Positions 1-7,495 of a DNA stretch of 23,013 nucleotides are shown here, piece after piece. The notes beneath the pieces were generated by a model. That model made no database searches. It had not been told where the DNA came from and saw only the letters and a program-made list of their open reading frames with translations. The stretch lies in the NCBI GenBank assembly GCA_947504795.1, contig CANNJG010000008.1, forward strand, positions 1-23,013, read 5' to 3'. The position numbers were made by a program, and so were the translations under genes. Source of the stretch: Legionellaceae bacterium (GTDB lineage: Bacteria; Pseudomonadota; Gammaproteobacteria; Legionellales; Legionellaceae). How positions within the stretch are numbered: position 1 is the first letter of the stretch; every line of letters starts with the position of its first letter.

Positions 1-729
1 ATTAACGAAAATATTGCTAAAGGCCTGGTTGAAACGTTTGAAATTATTACGCATTGTTACGAGTCACAAAAGACTATTTCTTTTTATGAACAACAATCTG
101 CATTTAACGATTGGCACTACACTAGGCACATCAGCAACAAAACAGAGCTTGGTTTAGAACATATCCTCGCATCTAGCGCGATCCCGTTTTTCTTTCCCCC
201 AAAATTAATCAATAAAGCGCATTATGGCGATGGATCCATTGGACTCTTATCCCCGTTGCGCGGCGCACTGCGGTTTAAAGCAGATAAAATTTTTGTCATC
301 AGTACCCGTCACTTGCTCACAGCAGACGATGTGGAAAACCTCAAGGCAAAAGATATTGGTTTTGCGCATGTATTAGGATCCTTGCTGAATGGATTGTTTG
401 TCGATAACTTAGATCGTGATATTGAGTTAGTGAATCGCATGAATGACGTCATCTTAACCATGTCGCGATGGAAAAAACGCAACTATCCGTGGCGATACGT
501 GGAAACCTTACACATGCGCCCAAGTATCAGCATTTCTAAGGTTGCCCAGACAGATTACCACGTCTTACCCAAACTTCTCAAAGTCATGTTGAATCTCTTA
601 GGAACACAATCCGGGGAGCTGCTAAGCTTTTTATTATTTGAACCAACGTTTACCAAAGAATTAATCCAATTGGGATACGACGATACCATGCAAGCAGCCG
701 ATATGATTACCGAGTTTTTTAAAGCCTAA
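1..729 (+). CDS. Patatin-like phospholipase, C-terminal part (5' end outside window)
   Basis: The reading frame is open from the first base to TAA at 727-729, giving 242 residues of a longer protein. The visible part contains ASSAIPFFFPP followed by a short spacer and YGDGS (DG codons at 229-234). This is the end of a patatin catalytic domain: the A-S-x-A-x-P block and the catalytic Asp of the Ser-Asp dyad, here D-G-S where D-G-G or D-G-A is more usual. The nucleophile motif G-x-S-x-G must lie upstream of the window. Patatin-like proteins are serine acyl hydrolases acting on phospholipids or other acyl esters. The 160 residues after DGS are a helical C-terminal region that I cannot assign to a subfamily. 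The gene converges on pepN with a 15-bp gap. An internal ATG at 256 is not a credible start, because the conserved catalytic Asp lies before it. Confidence 0.85.
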   Translation: MNENIAKGLVETFEIITHCYESQKTISFYEQQSAFNDWHYTRHISNKTELGLEHILASSAIPFFFPPKLINKAHYGDGSIGLLSPLRGALRFKADKIFVISTRHLLTADDVENLKAKDIGFAHVLGSLLNGLFVDNLDRDIELVNRMNDVILTMSRWKKRNYPWRYVETLHMRPSISISKVAQTDYHVLPKLLKVMLNLLGTQSGELLSFLLFEPTFTKELIQLGYDDTMQAADMITEFFKA

Positions 730-744
730 ATCCTAGGGTGTGTC

Positions 745-3339
745 TCAAGCATTGTGATCCATAGAAACCGATTTATTCACCAATTCCGCTAAATCTTTAG
801 ATATCGACTGCGCAGCCAAATAGTGTAATTCTTTTTGAATAAGGCTTTGACGTCGCTTGTCCAATCGTTGCCAACGGGTATAAGGCACAGCGAGACGCGC
901 CGCCATTTGTGCATTGATAGCATCTAATATCAGTAATTGCTCCGTTAAAAATTGATACCCTTCTCCGGATAATGCATGAAATTGTCGCGGATTACCTTGT
1001 ACAAAACTGCCAATGAGCGCTCGAACCCTATTGGGATTATGATTGTGAAAAGCAGGATGTTCTAACAAGTGTCGCACCTCAGTCAGGGCATCAGGGCGAT
1101 CCGCAGTTGCTTGAACTCTAAACCATTTATCCAACACCAATTCATCCTTTGCCCAGCGTTGATAAAATTCGACACATGCTTCGTGCCGTGCGGCTTTGTC
1201 GCAACTATGCGCTAATCCCTCAAATCCTGATAATTGCTCCGTCATGGTCTCTGCAGACATCAACGTCCGGCACAAGGGCAAGGTTGCTGACTCATTGGCA
1301 TGCAACATTAAACGTAAACAACGCATGCGTAATTGACGCCATCCATATGTCATGCTTTGTTCAACCTGCTCGATTCGTAGGGCGCTCTCGACATACAGGC
1401 GCTGCAGATTGGGATATAATCCGTCACTCAGAAATCGCACAAAAACCAAACGCGCATCCTCTAAACCATCCACATCCACTTCAGGAATACCTGACGCCAT
1501 ATCCTCGAAGCTAGGCGGGGTTAATAACTCAGCACATAACGCAGGGTCCAGCTGCTCATGCCTCAACAACTCATTCAAAACGTCAATAATCTGAGTCGCG
1601 TAGGTGGTACACGATGCGGGATCTCCGCGATAATAAAAGGTCACCGCGGTTCGCATCAGTTGCTGCGCCGCGTCCCATTTGGCAAACCCATCGGTTTCAT
1701 AGCGCATCAACCCTAATTGCTCATCCAAGGTCACATCACTGATGATCCTAACGGGTGCTGAACATTCCCGTAACAAAGACACCAACGGTTTGGAAGACAA
1801 TCCGGAAATCTCGATCACTTCTTCTTTCTGTTGTAACACAACCAACGACGGCGCGTGTTTCAGCCGTTGTCCATCGGAAGTAAATAATGCCATCTGGATT
1901 GGGATATAAAAAGGCAACGGCTGGGGGGTTGCTGACGTAGGCGGACACGATTGGTTGAACGTTAACGACAAACGGCCCTCCTGATACGTCGACTTGACCG
2001 CAACAACCGGCGTCCCCGCTTGAGTATACCAGCGCTTAAATTGGCTGAGATCGACTCCATTCGCATCTTCCATTGCCGCAACAAAATCATCAATCGTCAC
2101 CGCAGTCCCATCATGCCGCTCAAAATATAAATCCGTCCCACGCCTAAAGCCTTCTGCGCCTAACAATAAATATTGCATACGGATAACTTCAGCGCCTTTT
2201 TCATAAACCGTTGGAGTATAAAAATTAGAAATCTCTTGATACGATTCAGGCCGCACCGGATGAGCCATACAGCCCGCATCTTCTGGAAACTGAATTGTGC
2301 GCAGCAATTTAACGTCTAAAATTCGGTTCACATCCCGAGAATGCATATCTCGCGAAAATTCTTGGTCGCGAAAAACCGTGAGGCCTTCTTTCAAGCTCAA
2401 TTGAAACCAATCTCGACAGGTCACACGATTACCCGTCCAATTATGAAAATACTCATGTGCCACAACCGATTCAATTTTGGCATAATCCTCATCGGTCGCG
2501 GTATCAGGGCGCGCTAAAATAAATTTAGAATTAAAAATATTCAAGCCTTTATTTTCCATAGCACCCATATTGAAGTCGCTCACCGCTACGATCATGTATA
2601 CGGATAAATCATAGATCCGCCCATAGCGTTCTTCATCCCATTGCATCGCCCGCTTCAATGACGCCAACGCGTGCCCGCACTGATCCTCATTTCCGGGCTC
2701 AACATACAGGCGTAGCGATACTTTAACCTGCGTGCAGGTGATAAACTCATCTTCGATACAGGCTAAATCACCGGCAACTAACGCAAATAAATACGACGGT
2801 TTGGGATACGGATCCTGCCATACGGCCCAATGCCGCCCCTCTTCCGCCAGGCCCGAATCTTGCAAATTACCATTCGATAACAAAATAGGATAACGCGCTT
2901 TGTCTGCAATAATTTTCGTGGTGTACACGGCTAATACATCAGGGCGATCCAGATAATAGGTGATGCGCCGAAACCCTTCTGCTTCACATTGAGTACAAAA
3001 CAGGTTATTCGAACAATATAACCCGGACAATTCGGTATTGTTGCGGGGATATATGCGGGTGACGATGGTTAATCTCAATTCGTCCAACGCGGTGTTTAGA
3101 ACTAACGTGTCAACATCCGAATGATAGTGTTCTGCAGATAAGCGTTGATTATCCTGATGGATCGAGACCAACACCAACGATTCTCCGTGGAGCTGTAACG
3201 CACCTGGGTGCTGACGCTTTAAATGCATTTGGTTATGAACCAACGCATGATCCTCATACAATTCAAACGTGAGATTGACGGTTAAGACCGTAAAAGCAGG
3301 GGGCTGATAGGCTTTGAGATAAATCGTTGGCGCGGTCAT
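745..3339 (-). CDS. pepN: Aminopeptidase N (M1 family zinc metallopeptidase)
   Basis: Cytoplasmic aminopeptidase that removes N-terminal residues from peptides in protein turnover. Counting from the ATG at 3339 (864 residues), the exopeptidase motif GAMEN is at 259-263, followed by KGLNIFNSK. The zinc site HEYFHNWTGNR begins at 295 (His295, Glu296, His299), and the third ligand Glu318 lies in KEGLTVFRD. These are the hallmarks of the M1 family, and the length fits the bacterial PepN type of about 870 residues. The frame could also open at a GTG at 3345, but AGGAG sits 5 bases before the ATG at 3339 and overlaps that GTG, so the ATG is preferred. The gene diverges from alaA across 110 bp and runs towards the patatin gene. 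No disruption was seen. Confidence 0.96.
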   Translation of the reverse strand: MTAPTIYLKAYQPPAFTVLTVNLTFELYEDHALVHNQMHLKRQHPGALQLHGESLVLVSIHQDNQRLSAEHYHSDVDTLVLNTALDELRLTIVTRIYPRNNTELSGLYCSNNLFCTQCEAEGFRRITYYLDRPDVLAVYTTKIIADKARYPILLSNGNLQDSGLAEEGRHWAVWQDPYPKPSYLFALVAGDLACIEDEFITCTQVKVSLRLYVEPGNEDQCGHALASLKRAMQWDEERYGRIYDLSVYMIVAVSDFNMGAMENKGLNIFNSKFILARPDTATDEDYAKIESVVAHEYFHNWTGNRVTCRDWFQLSLKEGLTVFRDQEFSRDMHSRDVNRILDVKLLRTIQFPEDAGCMAHPVRPESYQEISNFYTPTVYEKGAEVIRMQYLLLGAEGFRRGTDLYFERHDGTAVTIDDFVAAMEDANGVDLSQFKRWYTQAGTPVVAVKSTYQEGRLSLTFNQSCPPTSATPQPLPFYIPIQMALFTSDGQRLKHAPSLVVLQQKEEVIEISGLSSKPLVSLLRECSAPVRIISDVTLDEQLGLMRYETDGFAKWDAAQQLMRTAVTFYYRGDPASCTTYATQIIDVLNELLRHEQLDPALCAELLTPPSFEDMASGIPEVDVDGLEDARLVFVRFLSDGLYPNLQRLYVESALRIEQVEQSMTYGWRQLRMRCLRLMLHANESATLPLCRTLMSAETMTEQLSGFEGLAHSCDKAARHEACVEFYQRWAKDELVLDKWFRVQATADRPDALTEVRHLLEHPAFHNHNPNRVRALIGSFVQGNPRQFHALSGEGYQFLTEQLLILDAINAQMAARLAVPYTRWQRLDKRRQSLIQKELHYLAAQSISKDLAELVNKSVSMDHNA

Positions 3340-3449
3340 TGGCACTCCTGGCTACAAAATATAAGGTCCGTTACTTTCCATTCTATTACACTTAATGCAT
3401 TTTCCATAAATTTACGTTACAATCATTCAGCTAAAAAGGAATATTAATT

Positions 3450-4679
3450 GTGCAGACAATTCAAAAATCAAACAGGCTAAAGGATGTTTGTTACGACATC
3501 CGCGGTCCAGTGCTAGAAAAAGCCAAACAAATGGAAGAGGCTGGGCAGAAAATCATTAAGCTGAATATTGGCAATCTTGGGGTATTTGGGTTTGATCCTC
3601 CCACTGAAATTGTACAAGACATGATCTTCAATATGCAATCGGCCGCGGCTTATAGTGATTCCAAAGGATTATTTGCGCCGCGTAAAGCTGTTATGCATTA
3701 TATGCAGGAGCAAAATGTTGTAGGTGTTGGGATTGACGATATCTATTTGGGCAATGGCGCCTCTGAATTAATCGTGATGAGCATGAACGCGCTCCTCAAT
3801 AACGGCGACGAAGTGTTAATTCCTGCCCCAGATTATCCGTTATGGACCGCTGCCGTGAGCTTATCAGGTGGTCGACCTGTGCACTATTTGTGTGACGAGC
3901 AGGCTGATTGGATGCCTGACATCGATGATATTCGGGGAAAAATTACGCCCAACACCCGTGCTATCGTGGTGATTAATCCGAACAACCCCACAGGGGCGTT
4001 GTACTCCGACGCACTCCTTAGGGATATTCTTGAAGTCGCGCGCCAACATCAATTGATTGTTTTTGCAGATGAAATTTACAACAAAACTCTTTATGACGGT
4101 GCGCAGCATACTCCGTTGGCGTCTTTATCCGAAGATGTGTTAACCATCACGTTTAATGGCTTATCTAAAAACTATCGTTCATGTGGCTACCGTGCTGGAT
4201 GGATGGTGGTTTCGGGTGAAAAAAGTCATGCTAAGGATTATATCGCGGGCTTGGACATGCTCGCTTCAATGCGCTTATGTTCTAATGTCCCTGCGCAATA
4301 CGCGATTCAAACCGCATTGGGCGGATTTCAAAGCATCGATGATTTAGTCAAACCGGGTGGTCGATTATGGAATCAACGCGAACTCGCGTATGATTTATTA
4401 ACCGCGATTCCTGGTGTCAGCTGCGTCAAACCCAAGGCGGCCTTATATCTATTCCCGCGGTTAGATCCTAAAATGTATCCTATAACCGATGACCGCGACT
4501 TCGTTTATGAATTACTGGCTGAAGAGCAAGTGTTAGTGGTACAAGGCACTGGATTTAATTGGCCGAGCCCAGATCATATCCGCGTGGTGTTCTTGCCTCA
4601 CGCAGATGACTTAACCCACGCCATTCAAAAGATTGCGCGTTTTCTCGAAAACTATCGCCGCCGCCATGGCACTGGCTAG
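3450..4679 (+). CDS. alaA: Glutamate-pyruvate aminotransferase, AlaA type (PLP fold type I)
   Basis: PLP-dependent aminotransferase of 409 residues, expected to interconvert pyruvate plus glutamate with alanine plus 2-oxoglutarate. It matches the AlaA/YfbQ family along its length: the N-terminal VCYDIRGPVL, GNGASELIV (101-109), PAPDYPLWTAAVSL, INPNNPTGA (the substrate/PLP Asn block), FADEIY (205-210), and the Schiff-base lysine Lys240 in NGLSKNYRS. SNVPAQYAIQTALGG and VQGTGFNWP near the C terminus are also typical. Translation starts at GTG; AAAAAGGA lies 9 bases upstream and no in-frame ATG fits better. The stop is 8 bp before map, so the two are probably cotranscribed. The family also contains broad-specificity aminotransferases, so the exact substrate is inferred. 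Confidence 0.93.
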   Translation: MQTIQKSNRLKDVCYDIRGPVLEKAKQMEEAGQKIIKLNIGNLGVFGFDPPTEIVQDMIFNMQSAAAYSDSKGLFAPRKAVMHYMQEQNVVGVGIDDIYLGNGASELIVMSMNALLNNGDEVLIPAPDYPLWTAAVSLSGGRPVHYLCDEQADWMPDIDDIRGKITPNTRAIVVINPNNPTGALYSDALLRDILEVARQHQLIVFADEIYNKTLYDGAQHTPLASLSEDVLTITFNGLSKNYRSCGYRAGWMVVSGEKSHAKDYIAGLDMLASMRLCSNVPAQYAIQTALGGFQSIDDLVKPGGRLWNQRELAYDLLTAIPGVSCVKPKAALYLFPRLDPKMYPITDDRDFVYELLAEEQVLVVQGTGFNWPSPDHIRVVFLPHADDLTHAIQKIARFLENYRRRHGTG

Positions 4680-4687
4680 AGGTATCT

Positions 4688-5470
4688 ATGATTTCCATCA
4701 AAACTCCTGAAGAAATTGAAAAAATGCGTATCGCCGGTCGACTGACTGCGCAAACCTTAGAAGCGATTACCAACATGATTGAACCGGGCATTACGACCAT
4801 GGATATCGATATATTTTGTGAAGACTATATCCGTCATACGCTGCATGCGGTTCCTGGGAGTAAGGGGCAATATGGCTATCCTTATAGTGTCAACACGTCC
4901 CTCAATCATGTCATTTGCCATGGGATGCCCTCCACAAAACAACCCTTAAAAAGGGGCGATATTGTCAATGTCGACATCACCGTAATCTATGAAGGATATT
5001 ACGGCGATAGCAGCAAAATGTTTTGTATCGGCGAAGTAGCGTCGCATGCAAAACGCTTAGTCGACGTCACACAGGAATGTTTATATAAAGGCATTGCAGT
5101 GGTGCGTCCCAAGGCCACCGTGGGCGATATTGGTCATGCGATTCAAACCCATGCGCAGGCTCACAACTACTCAGTTGTCCGCGAATACTGTGGTCATGGT
5201 ATCGGCCAGCGCATGCATGAAGAGCCACAAATTACGCACTATGGGACTGCCGGGACCGGCCCAATCCTGGAAGAAGGCATGACGTTTACGATTGAACCCA
5301 TGATCAATCAAGGTCGACCTGAGATCAAACATTTGAATAAAGACGGTTGGGATATCGCAATCACCAAAGACCGCAAACTGTCTGCACAGTGGGAACACAC
5401 CATTTTAGTCACTAAAACAGGTTATGAAATCCTGACACTACGCAAAGAAGAAGCTGGAATAGTGATTTAA
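4688..5470 (+). CDS. map: Methionine aminopeptidase, type I
   Basis: Removes the initiator methionine from new proteins. The 260-residue length is that of type Ia enzymes without an N-terminal extension. The five metal ligands are present: Asp96 (VNVDIT), Asp107 (YYGDSS), His170 (CGHGIG), Glu203 (TIEPM) and Glu236 (QWEHT). The substrate-binding His78 lies in VICHGMP. The start has AGAGGT a few bases upstream. The position 8 bp after alaA suggests one transcript. Map is usually encoded beside rpsB or in a ribosomal-protein operon; this placement beside alaA may mean a second map copy exists elsewhere, which cannot be told from the window. The C terminus, ending near EEAGIVI, is slightly variable but complete. 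Confidence 0.96.
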   Translation: MISIKTPEEIEKMRIAGRLTAQTLEAITNMIEPGITTMDIDIFCEDYIRHTLHAVPGSKGQYGYPYSVNTSLNHVICHGMPSTKQPLKRGDIVNVDITVIYEGYYGDSSKMFCIGEVASHAKRLVDVTQECLYKGIAVVRPKATVGDIGHAIQTHAQAHNYSVVREYCGHGIGQRMHEEPQITHYGTAGTGPILEEGMTFTIEPMINQGRPEIKHLNKDGWDIAITKDRKLSAQWEHTILVTKTGYEILTLRKEEAGIVI

Positions 5471-5545
5471 CCCCATTTCGTCGCGGCGTTTTGCATCAAT
5501 TTTGAAGGTATACTCAATGCGAATCAGTTTTGAGAATTATTTAGA

Positions 5546-5622
5546 TGCCTACGTCCCGTGCTTTGTGCCTGAGGGATCCAGCGATGCTGATAAGAGGCTG
5601 GATCCCGCTGACACGCAGCGGG
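5546..5622. repeat. Palindromic dispersed repeat, copy 1
   Basis: Begins with TGCCTACGTCCCGTGCTTT, shared with a second copy at 5761. It contains two tight inverted repeats. The first is GGATCCAGC (5574-5582) pairing perfectly with GCTGGATCC (5597-5605) across 14 nt. The second is CCCGCTG (5604-5610) pairing with CAGCGGG (5616-5622) across 5 nt. The overlapping arms can form either hairpin but not both fully. This resembles the small, non-coding palindromic elements dispersed in many proteobacterial genomes. The family name is not known to me. Confidence 0.6.
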
Positions 5623-5760
5623 AAGTAGCGTAGTAGGTAGAACGAGGCAGTCCGTCCGCTATTCATCAGCATTTAAAAACCAAAAATGACTTGTCAGTCA
5701 AGAATCTAATTCTGGCGTGTATCGCTGAATGTTTTCAAAAAACGCTAAAGTCACCGCCAC

Positions 5761-5795
5761 TGCCTACGTCCCGTGCTTTATGCACGGGATCCAGC
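5761..5795. repeat. Palindromic dispersed repeat, copy 2
   Basis: Second copy of the same element in the same orientation, 215 bp after the first. It shares TGCCTACGTCCCGTGCTTT and then GGGATCCAGC. In this copy CCCGTGC (5770-5776) pairs perfectly with GCACGGG (5782-5788) around a TTTAT loop; in copy 1 the second arm is decayed. No open reading frame overlaps it. Confidence 0.6.
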
Positions 5796-5862
5796 CTAAA
5801 ATTTACTCATACGTTACCCTCTACTTTTTAATTTGTTTAAAAAAATGATGGAGTGGTATTTT

Positions 5863-5891
5863 TTGATCATAAATATATGGATTTTTATAAA
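5863..5891 (+). promoter_or_regulatory. Putative sigma-70 promoter for the DarTG-like pair
   Basis: TTGATC (5863-5868) and TATAAA (5886-5891) are 17 bp apart. A perfect consensus TATAAT also occurs at 5901-5906, with a poorer upstream hexamer. A 10-bp perfect palindrome, ATAGATCTAT (5894-5903), overlaps the second -10 and could be an operator. It is the only strong promoter-like sequence in the 140 bp before the toxin gene. AT-rich DNA gives chance matches, so confidence is moderate. Confidence 0.45.
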
Positions 5892-5942
5892 ACATAGATC
5901 TATAATCCGAAACTTAGTGACAAAATAATAATAATAGTGACT

Positions 5943-6758
5943 ATGTTTTCTCCATTAAAAGCGCCCTTACCCGGCCAAAAATCGGTAACCCACAATAAAA
6001 TCAAAGAGGTTTACTATACTGCCCCTGTCGATAATATCGAAAGCATTCTGAAAATTGGCATACTATCGCACAATCGTGCGTACCAATTGAAGCTTCTGAA
6101 GCCTGAGCTTGATATCTCCAATCCAGAGGTACAAGACTTAAGAAGAAAAAAAACTATCCGCTCTCCCTACAACCAAGATACCCGCCCCTTACATGATTAC
6201 GTAAATCTCTACCCGCAACCGTTCAACGCCATGATGGTTGCTGTGAGATTGGCAAAACCGGATCTCGATCTATGTGTCTTGCGCATCAGCAGTGATATAT
6301 TAGATATTTCTGGCACCCTCATCACCAACATGAACGCCGCTTGCGCCAATGCAAAAACCTTTAAGCCTTCTGATTGGACATTACCACCCTCGGACTTTGA
6401 AGCCATTCGAAGCCTATTTTTCAAGACCGGTGACATAAAAGCGGATGAATCAACTCAAAAAGCATTCAAAAGAACTCGACAATTTGAGGTATTGGTATTA
6501 GATTTCATCCTGTCTCGTTACATCAACGGTATTTTTGTGCCGAATGAACGTTTAAAACAAGACATAATAGCGAGAACAGGGGGGATTATCCCCGTTGAGG
6601 TGAATAAGTCTTTGTTTCTGTGTGACACGTCTATCCAGCAGTTACGGTTGTTTAAACCGCTTCCAAAACGCCTGCGTGAATCGGTCGCCCCTACTAATCC
6701 TTTCACATTGATGATGGCCGCCTCTAGTAAAAAGTCCCGAAACTCTCACGCTTCATAA
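5943..6758 (+). CDS. darT: DarT-like DNA ADP-ribosyltransferase toxin
   Basis: Predicted toxin that transfers ADP-ribose from NAD+ to bases in single-stranded DNA. Numbered from the ATG at 5943 (271 residues), the DarT landmarks appear in order: DNIESILKIGILSHN (31-45); a NPEVQDLRR block (60-68) holding the likely catalytic Arg; LHDYVNLY (83-90) followed by NAMM; ITNMNAA (127-133) with a following TF and W; and RQFEVLV (179-185) with Glu182 in place of the usual Q-A-E-x-L-V glutamate. The fold should end near VEVNKSLFL (219-227). Typical DarT proteins are about 200-230 residues; this one adds about 18 residues in front and about 44 behind. The tail contains QLRLF (233-237), then PKRLR and a Lys/Arg-rich end. 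The N-terminal His-Thr-His-like segment of many DarTs reads YYTAP here. An in-frame GTG at 5937 is an alternative start; neither has a clear Shine-Dalgarno site. The partner antitoxin follows after 13 bp. Assignment rests on motif order, not a search. Confidence 0.82.
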   Translation: MFSPLKAPLPGQKSVTHNKIKEVYYTAPVDNIESILKIGILSHNRAYQLKLLKPELDISNPEVQDLRRKKTIRSPYNQDTRPLHDYVNLYPQPFNAMMVAVRLAKPDLDLCVLRISSDILDISGTLITNMNAACANAKTFKPSDWTLPPSDFEAIRSLFFKTGDIKADESTQKAFKRTRQFEVLVLDFILSRYINGIFVPNERLKQDIIARTGGIIPVEVNKSLFLCDTSIQQLRLFKPLPKRLRESVAPTNPFTLMMAASSKKSRNSHAS

Positions 6759-6771
6759 GGAAATAACTATC

Positions 6772-7416
6772 ATGGCAGGAAACAAATCCAGTGTATCAAC
6801 CCCCAAAAACACAACGATACGCTATGTCCAAAGCAATAAATTTGAACCGAATAACATTCAAGTCTGGGTCAACCCAATCAACTGTAAGGGGATTATGGGC
6901 GCAGGCTTAGCCGCTTTTTATAGAGATGAATTCCCAGAGATGCATGAAGACTACAAACAACGGTGTAAGCGCGAAGAAATCCTCATGGGCCAGCCGTATC
7001 TATATAAAAAAAGCACGCCTTGGATTTTGAATTTTCCAACAAAAAACCATTGGAAAGACCGTTCAAAGCTGACTGATATTGAACAAGGACTCCAATATTT
7101 CGTCGAACATGCTAAAGAGTGGGATATACAATCCATCGCATTTCCGGCATTAGGCTGTGGGCTTGGAAAGCTCGCATGGAATAAAGTTTATCCCCTTATG
7201 CGCAAATATTTACAACAATTAGAGGGAGTTAGGGTTGAAATTTTTTCCAAAGACCCAGAACCCCTCGTTGAAAAACCCATATCCGACTTCTTTACGTCAA
7301 AACCGACAAAAAAACGCACGTTAATAACTCAAGAAAAGTCTAATTCCGCATCCAAAAAAACCAAAATCGCAGAAGCTGTGGTTAAAGAAGAGTCGAGTAA
7401 AACAAACACATTATGA
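6772..7416 (+). CDS. darG: DarG-like macrodomain antitoxin (short form)
   Basis: Predicted ADP-ribosylglycohydrolase that removes the DNA modification made by DarT. The macrodomain covers about residues 16-160 of 214. It shows VNPINCKGIMGAGLA (33-47, ADP-ribose binding loop), NFPTKNHW (87-94) with Lys91 matching the catalytic lysine of DarG macrodomains, KLTDIEQGL, and FPALGCGLGKLAW (124-136, phosphate loop). This pattern is DarG-type and not MacroD-type. Usual DarG proteins are about 350 residues, with a C-terminal domain that binds DarT. Here the macrodomain is followed only by about 55 residues rich in Lys, Ser and Thr. That tail includes EKPISDFF (167-174) and clusters KPTKKR and SKKTK. 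The start is well supported by AAGGA 8 bases upstream. The gene converges on the dipeptidase gene with 79 bp between. Toxin-then-antitoxin order is the known order for darTG. Confidence 0.87.
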   Translation: MAGNKSSVSTPKNTTIRYVQSNKFEPNNIQVWVNPINCKGIMGAGLAAFYRDEFPEMHEDYKQRCKREEILMGQPYLYKKSTPWILNFPTKNHWKDRSKLTDIEQGLQYFVEHAKEWDIQSIAFPALGCGLGKLAWNKVYPLMRKYLQQLEGVRVEIFSKDPEPLVEKPISDFFTSKPTKKRTLITQEKSNSASKKTKIAEAVVKEESSKTNTL

Positions 7417-7495
7417 ATAATTTTAATCAGAAGCCATTGAGAGGTCAATCCGCTTTGTCCCCAGTCCAATTAAACATAAGAGCGTTAACCTATGA

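Larger units (their letters stand above)
5471..5936. other. Intergenic region of 466 bp with palindromic repeats and AT-rich promoter DNA
   Basis: No credible gene is seen here. The stretch holds two copies of a repeat that begins TGCCTACGTCCCGTGCTTT (from 5546 and from 5761), each with hairpin-forming arms. Between them, about 5630-5760 has no recognisable coding content. From about 5800 the DNA becomes strongly AT-rich and carries a plausible promoter for the DarTG-like pair. The composition changes abruptly from the map gene to this region, consistent with an insertion-prone boundary. Confidence 0.6.

Noticed and set aside
1149..1594. Plus-strand open frames opposite pepN
   Set aside because: They lie wholly within pepN on the other strand, have low-complexity composition, and show no ribosome site or recognisable motif.
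5546..5795. CRISPR array
   Set aside because: There are only two repeat copies, 215 bp apart with unequal structure, and no cas genes.
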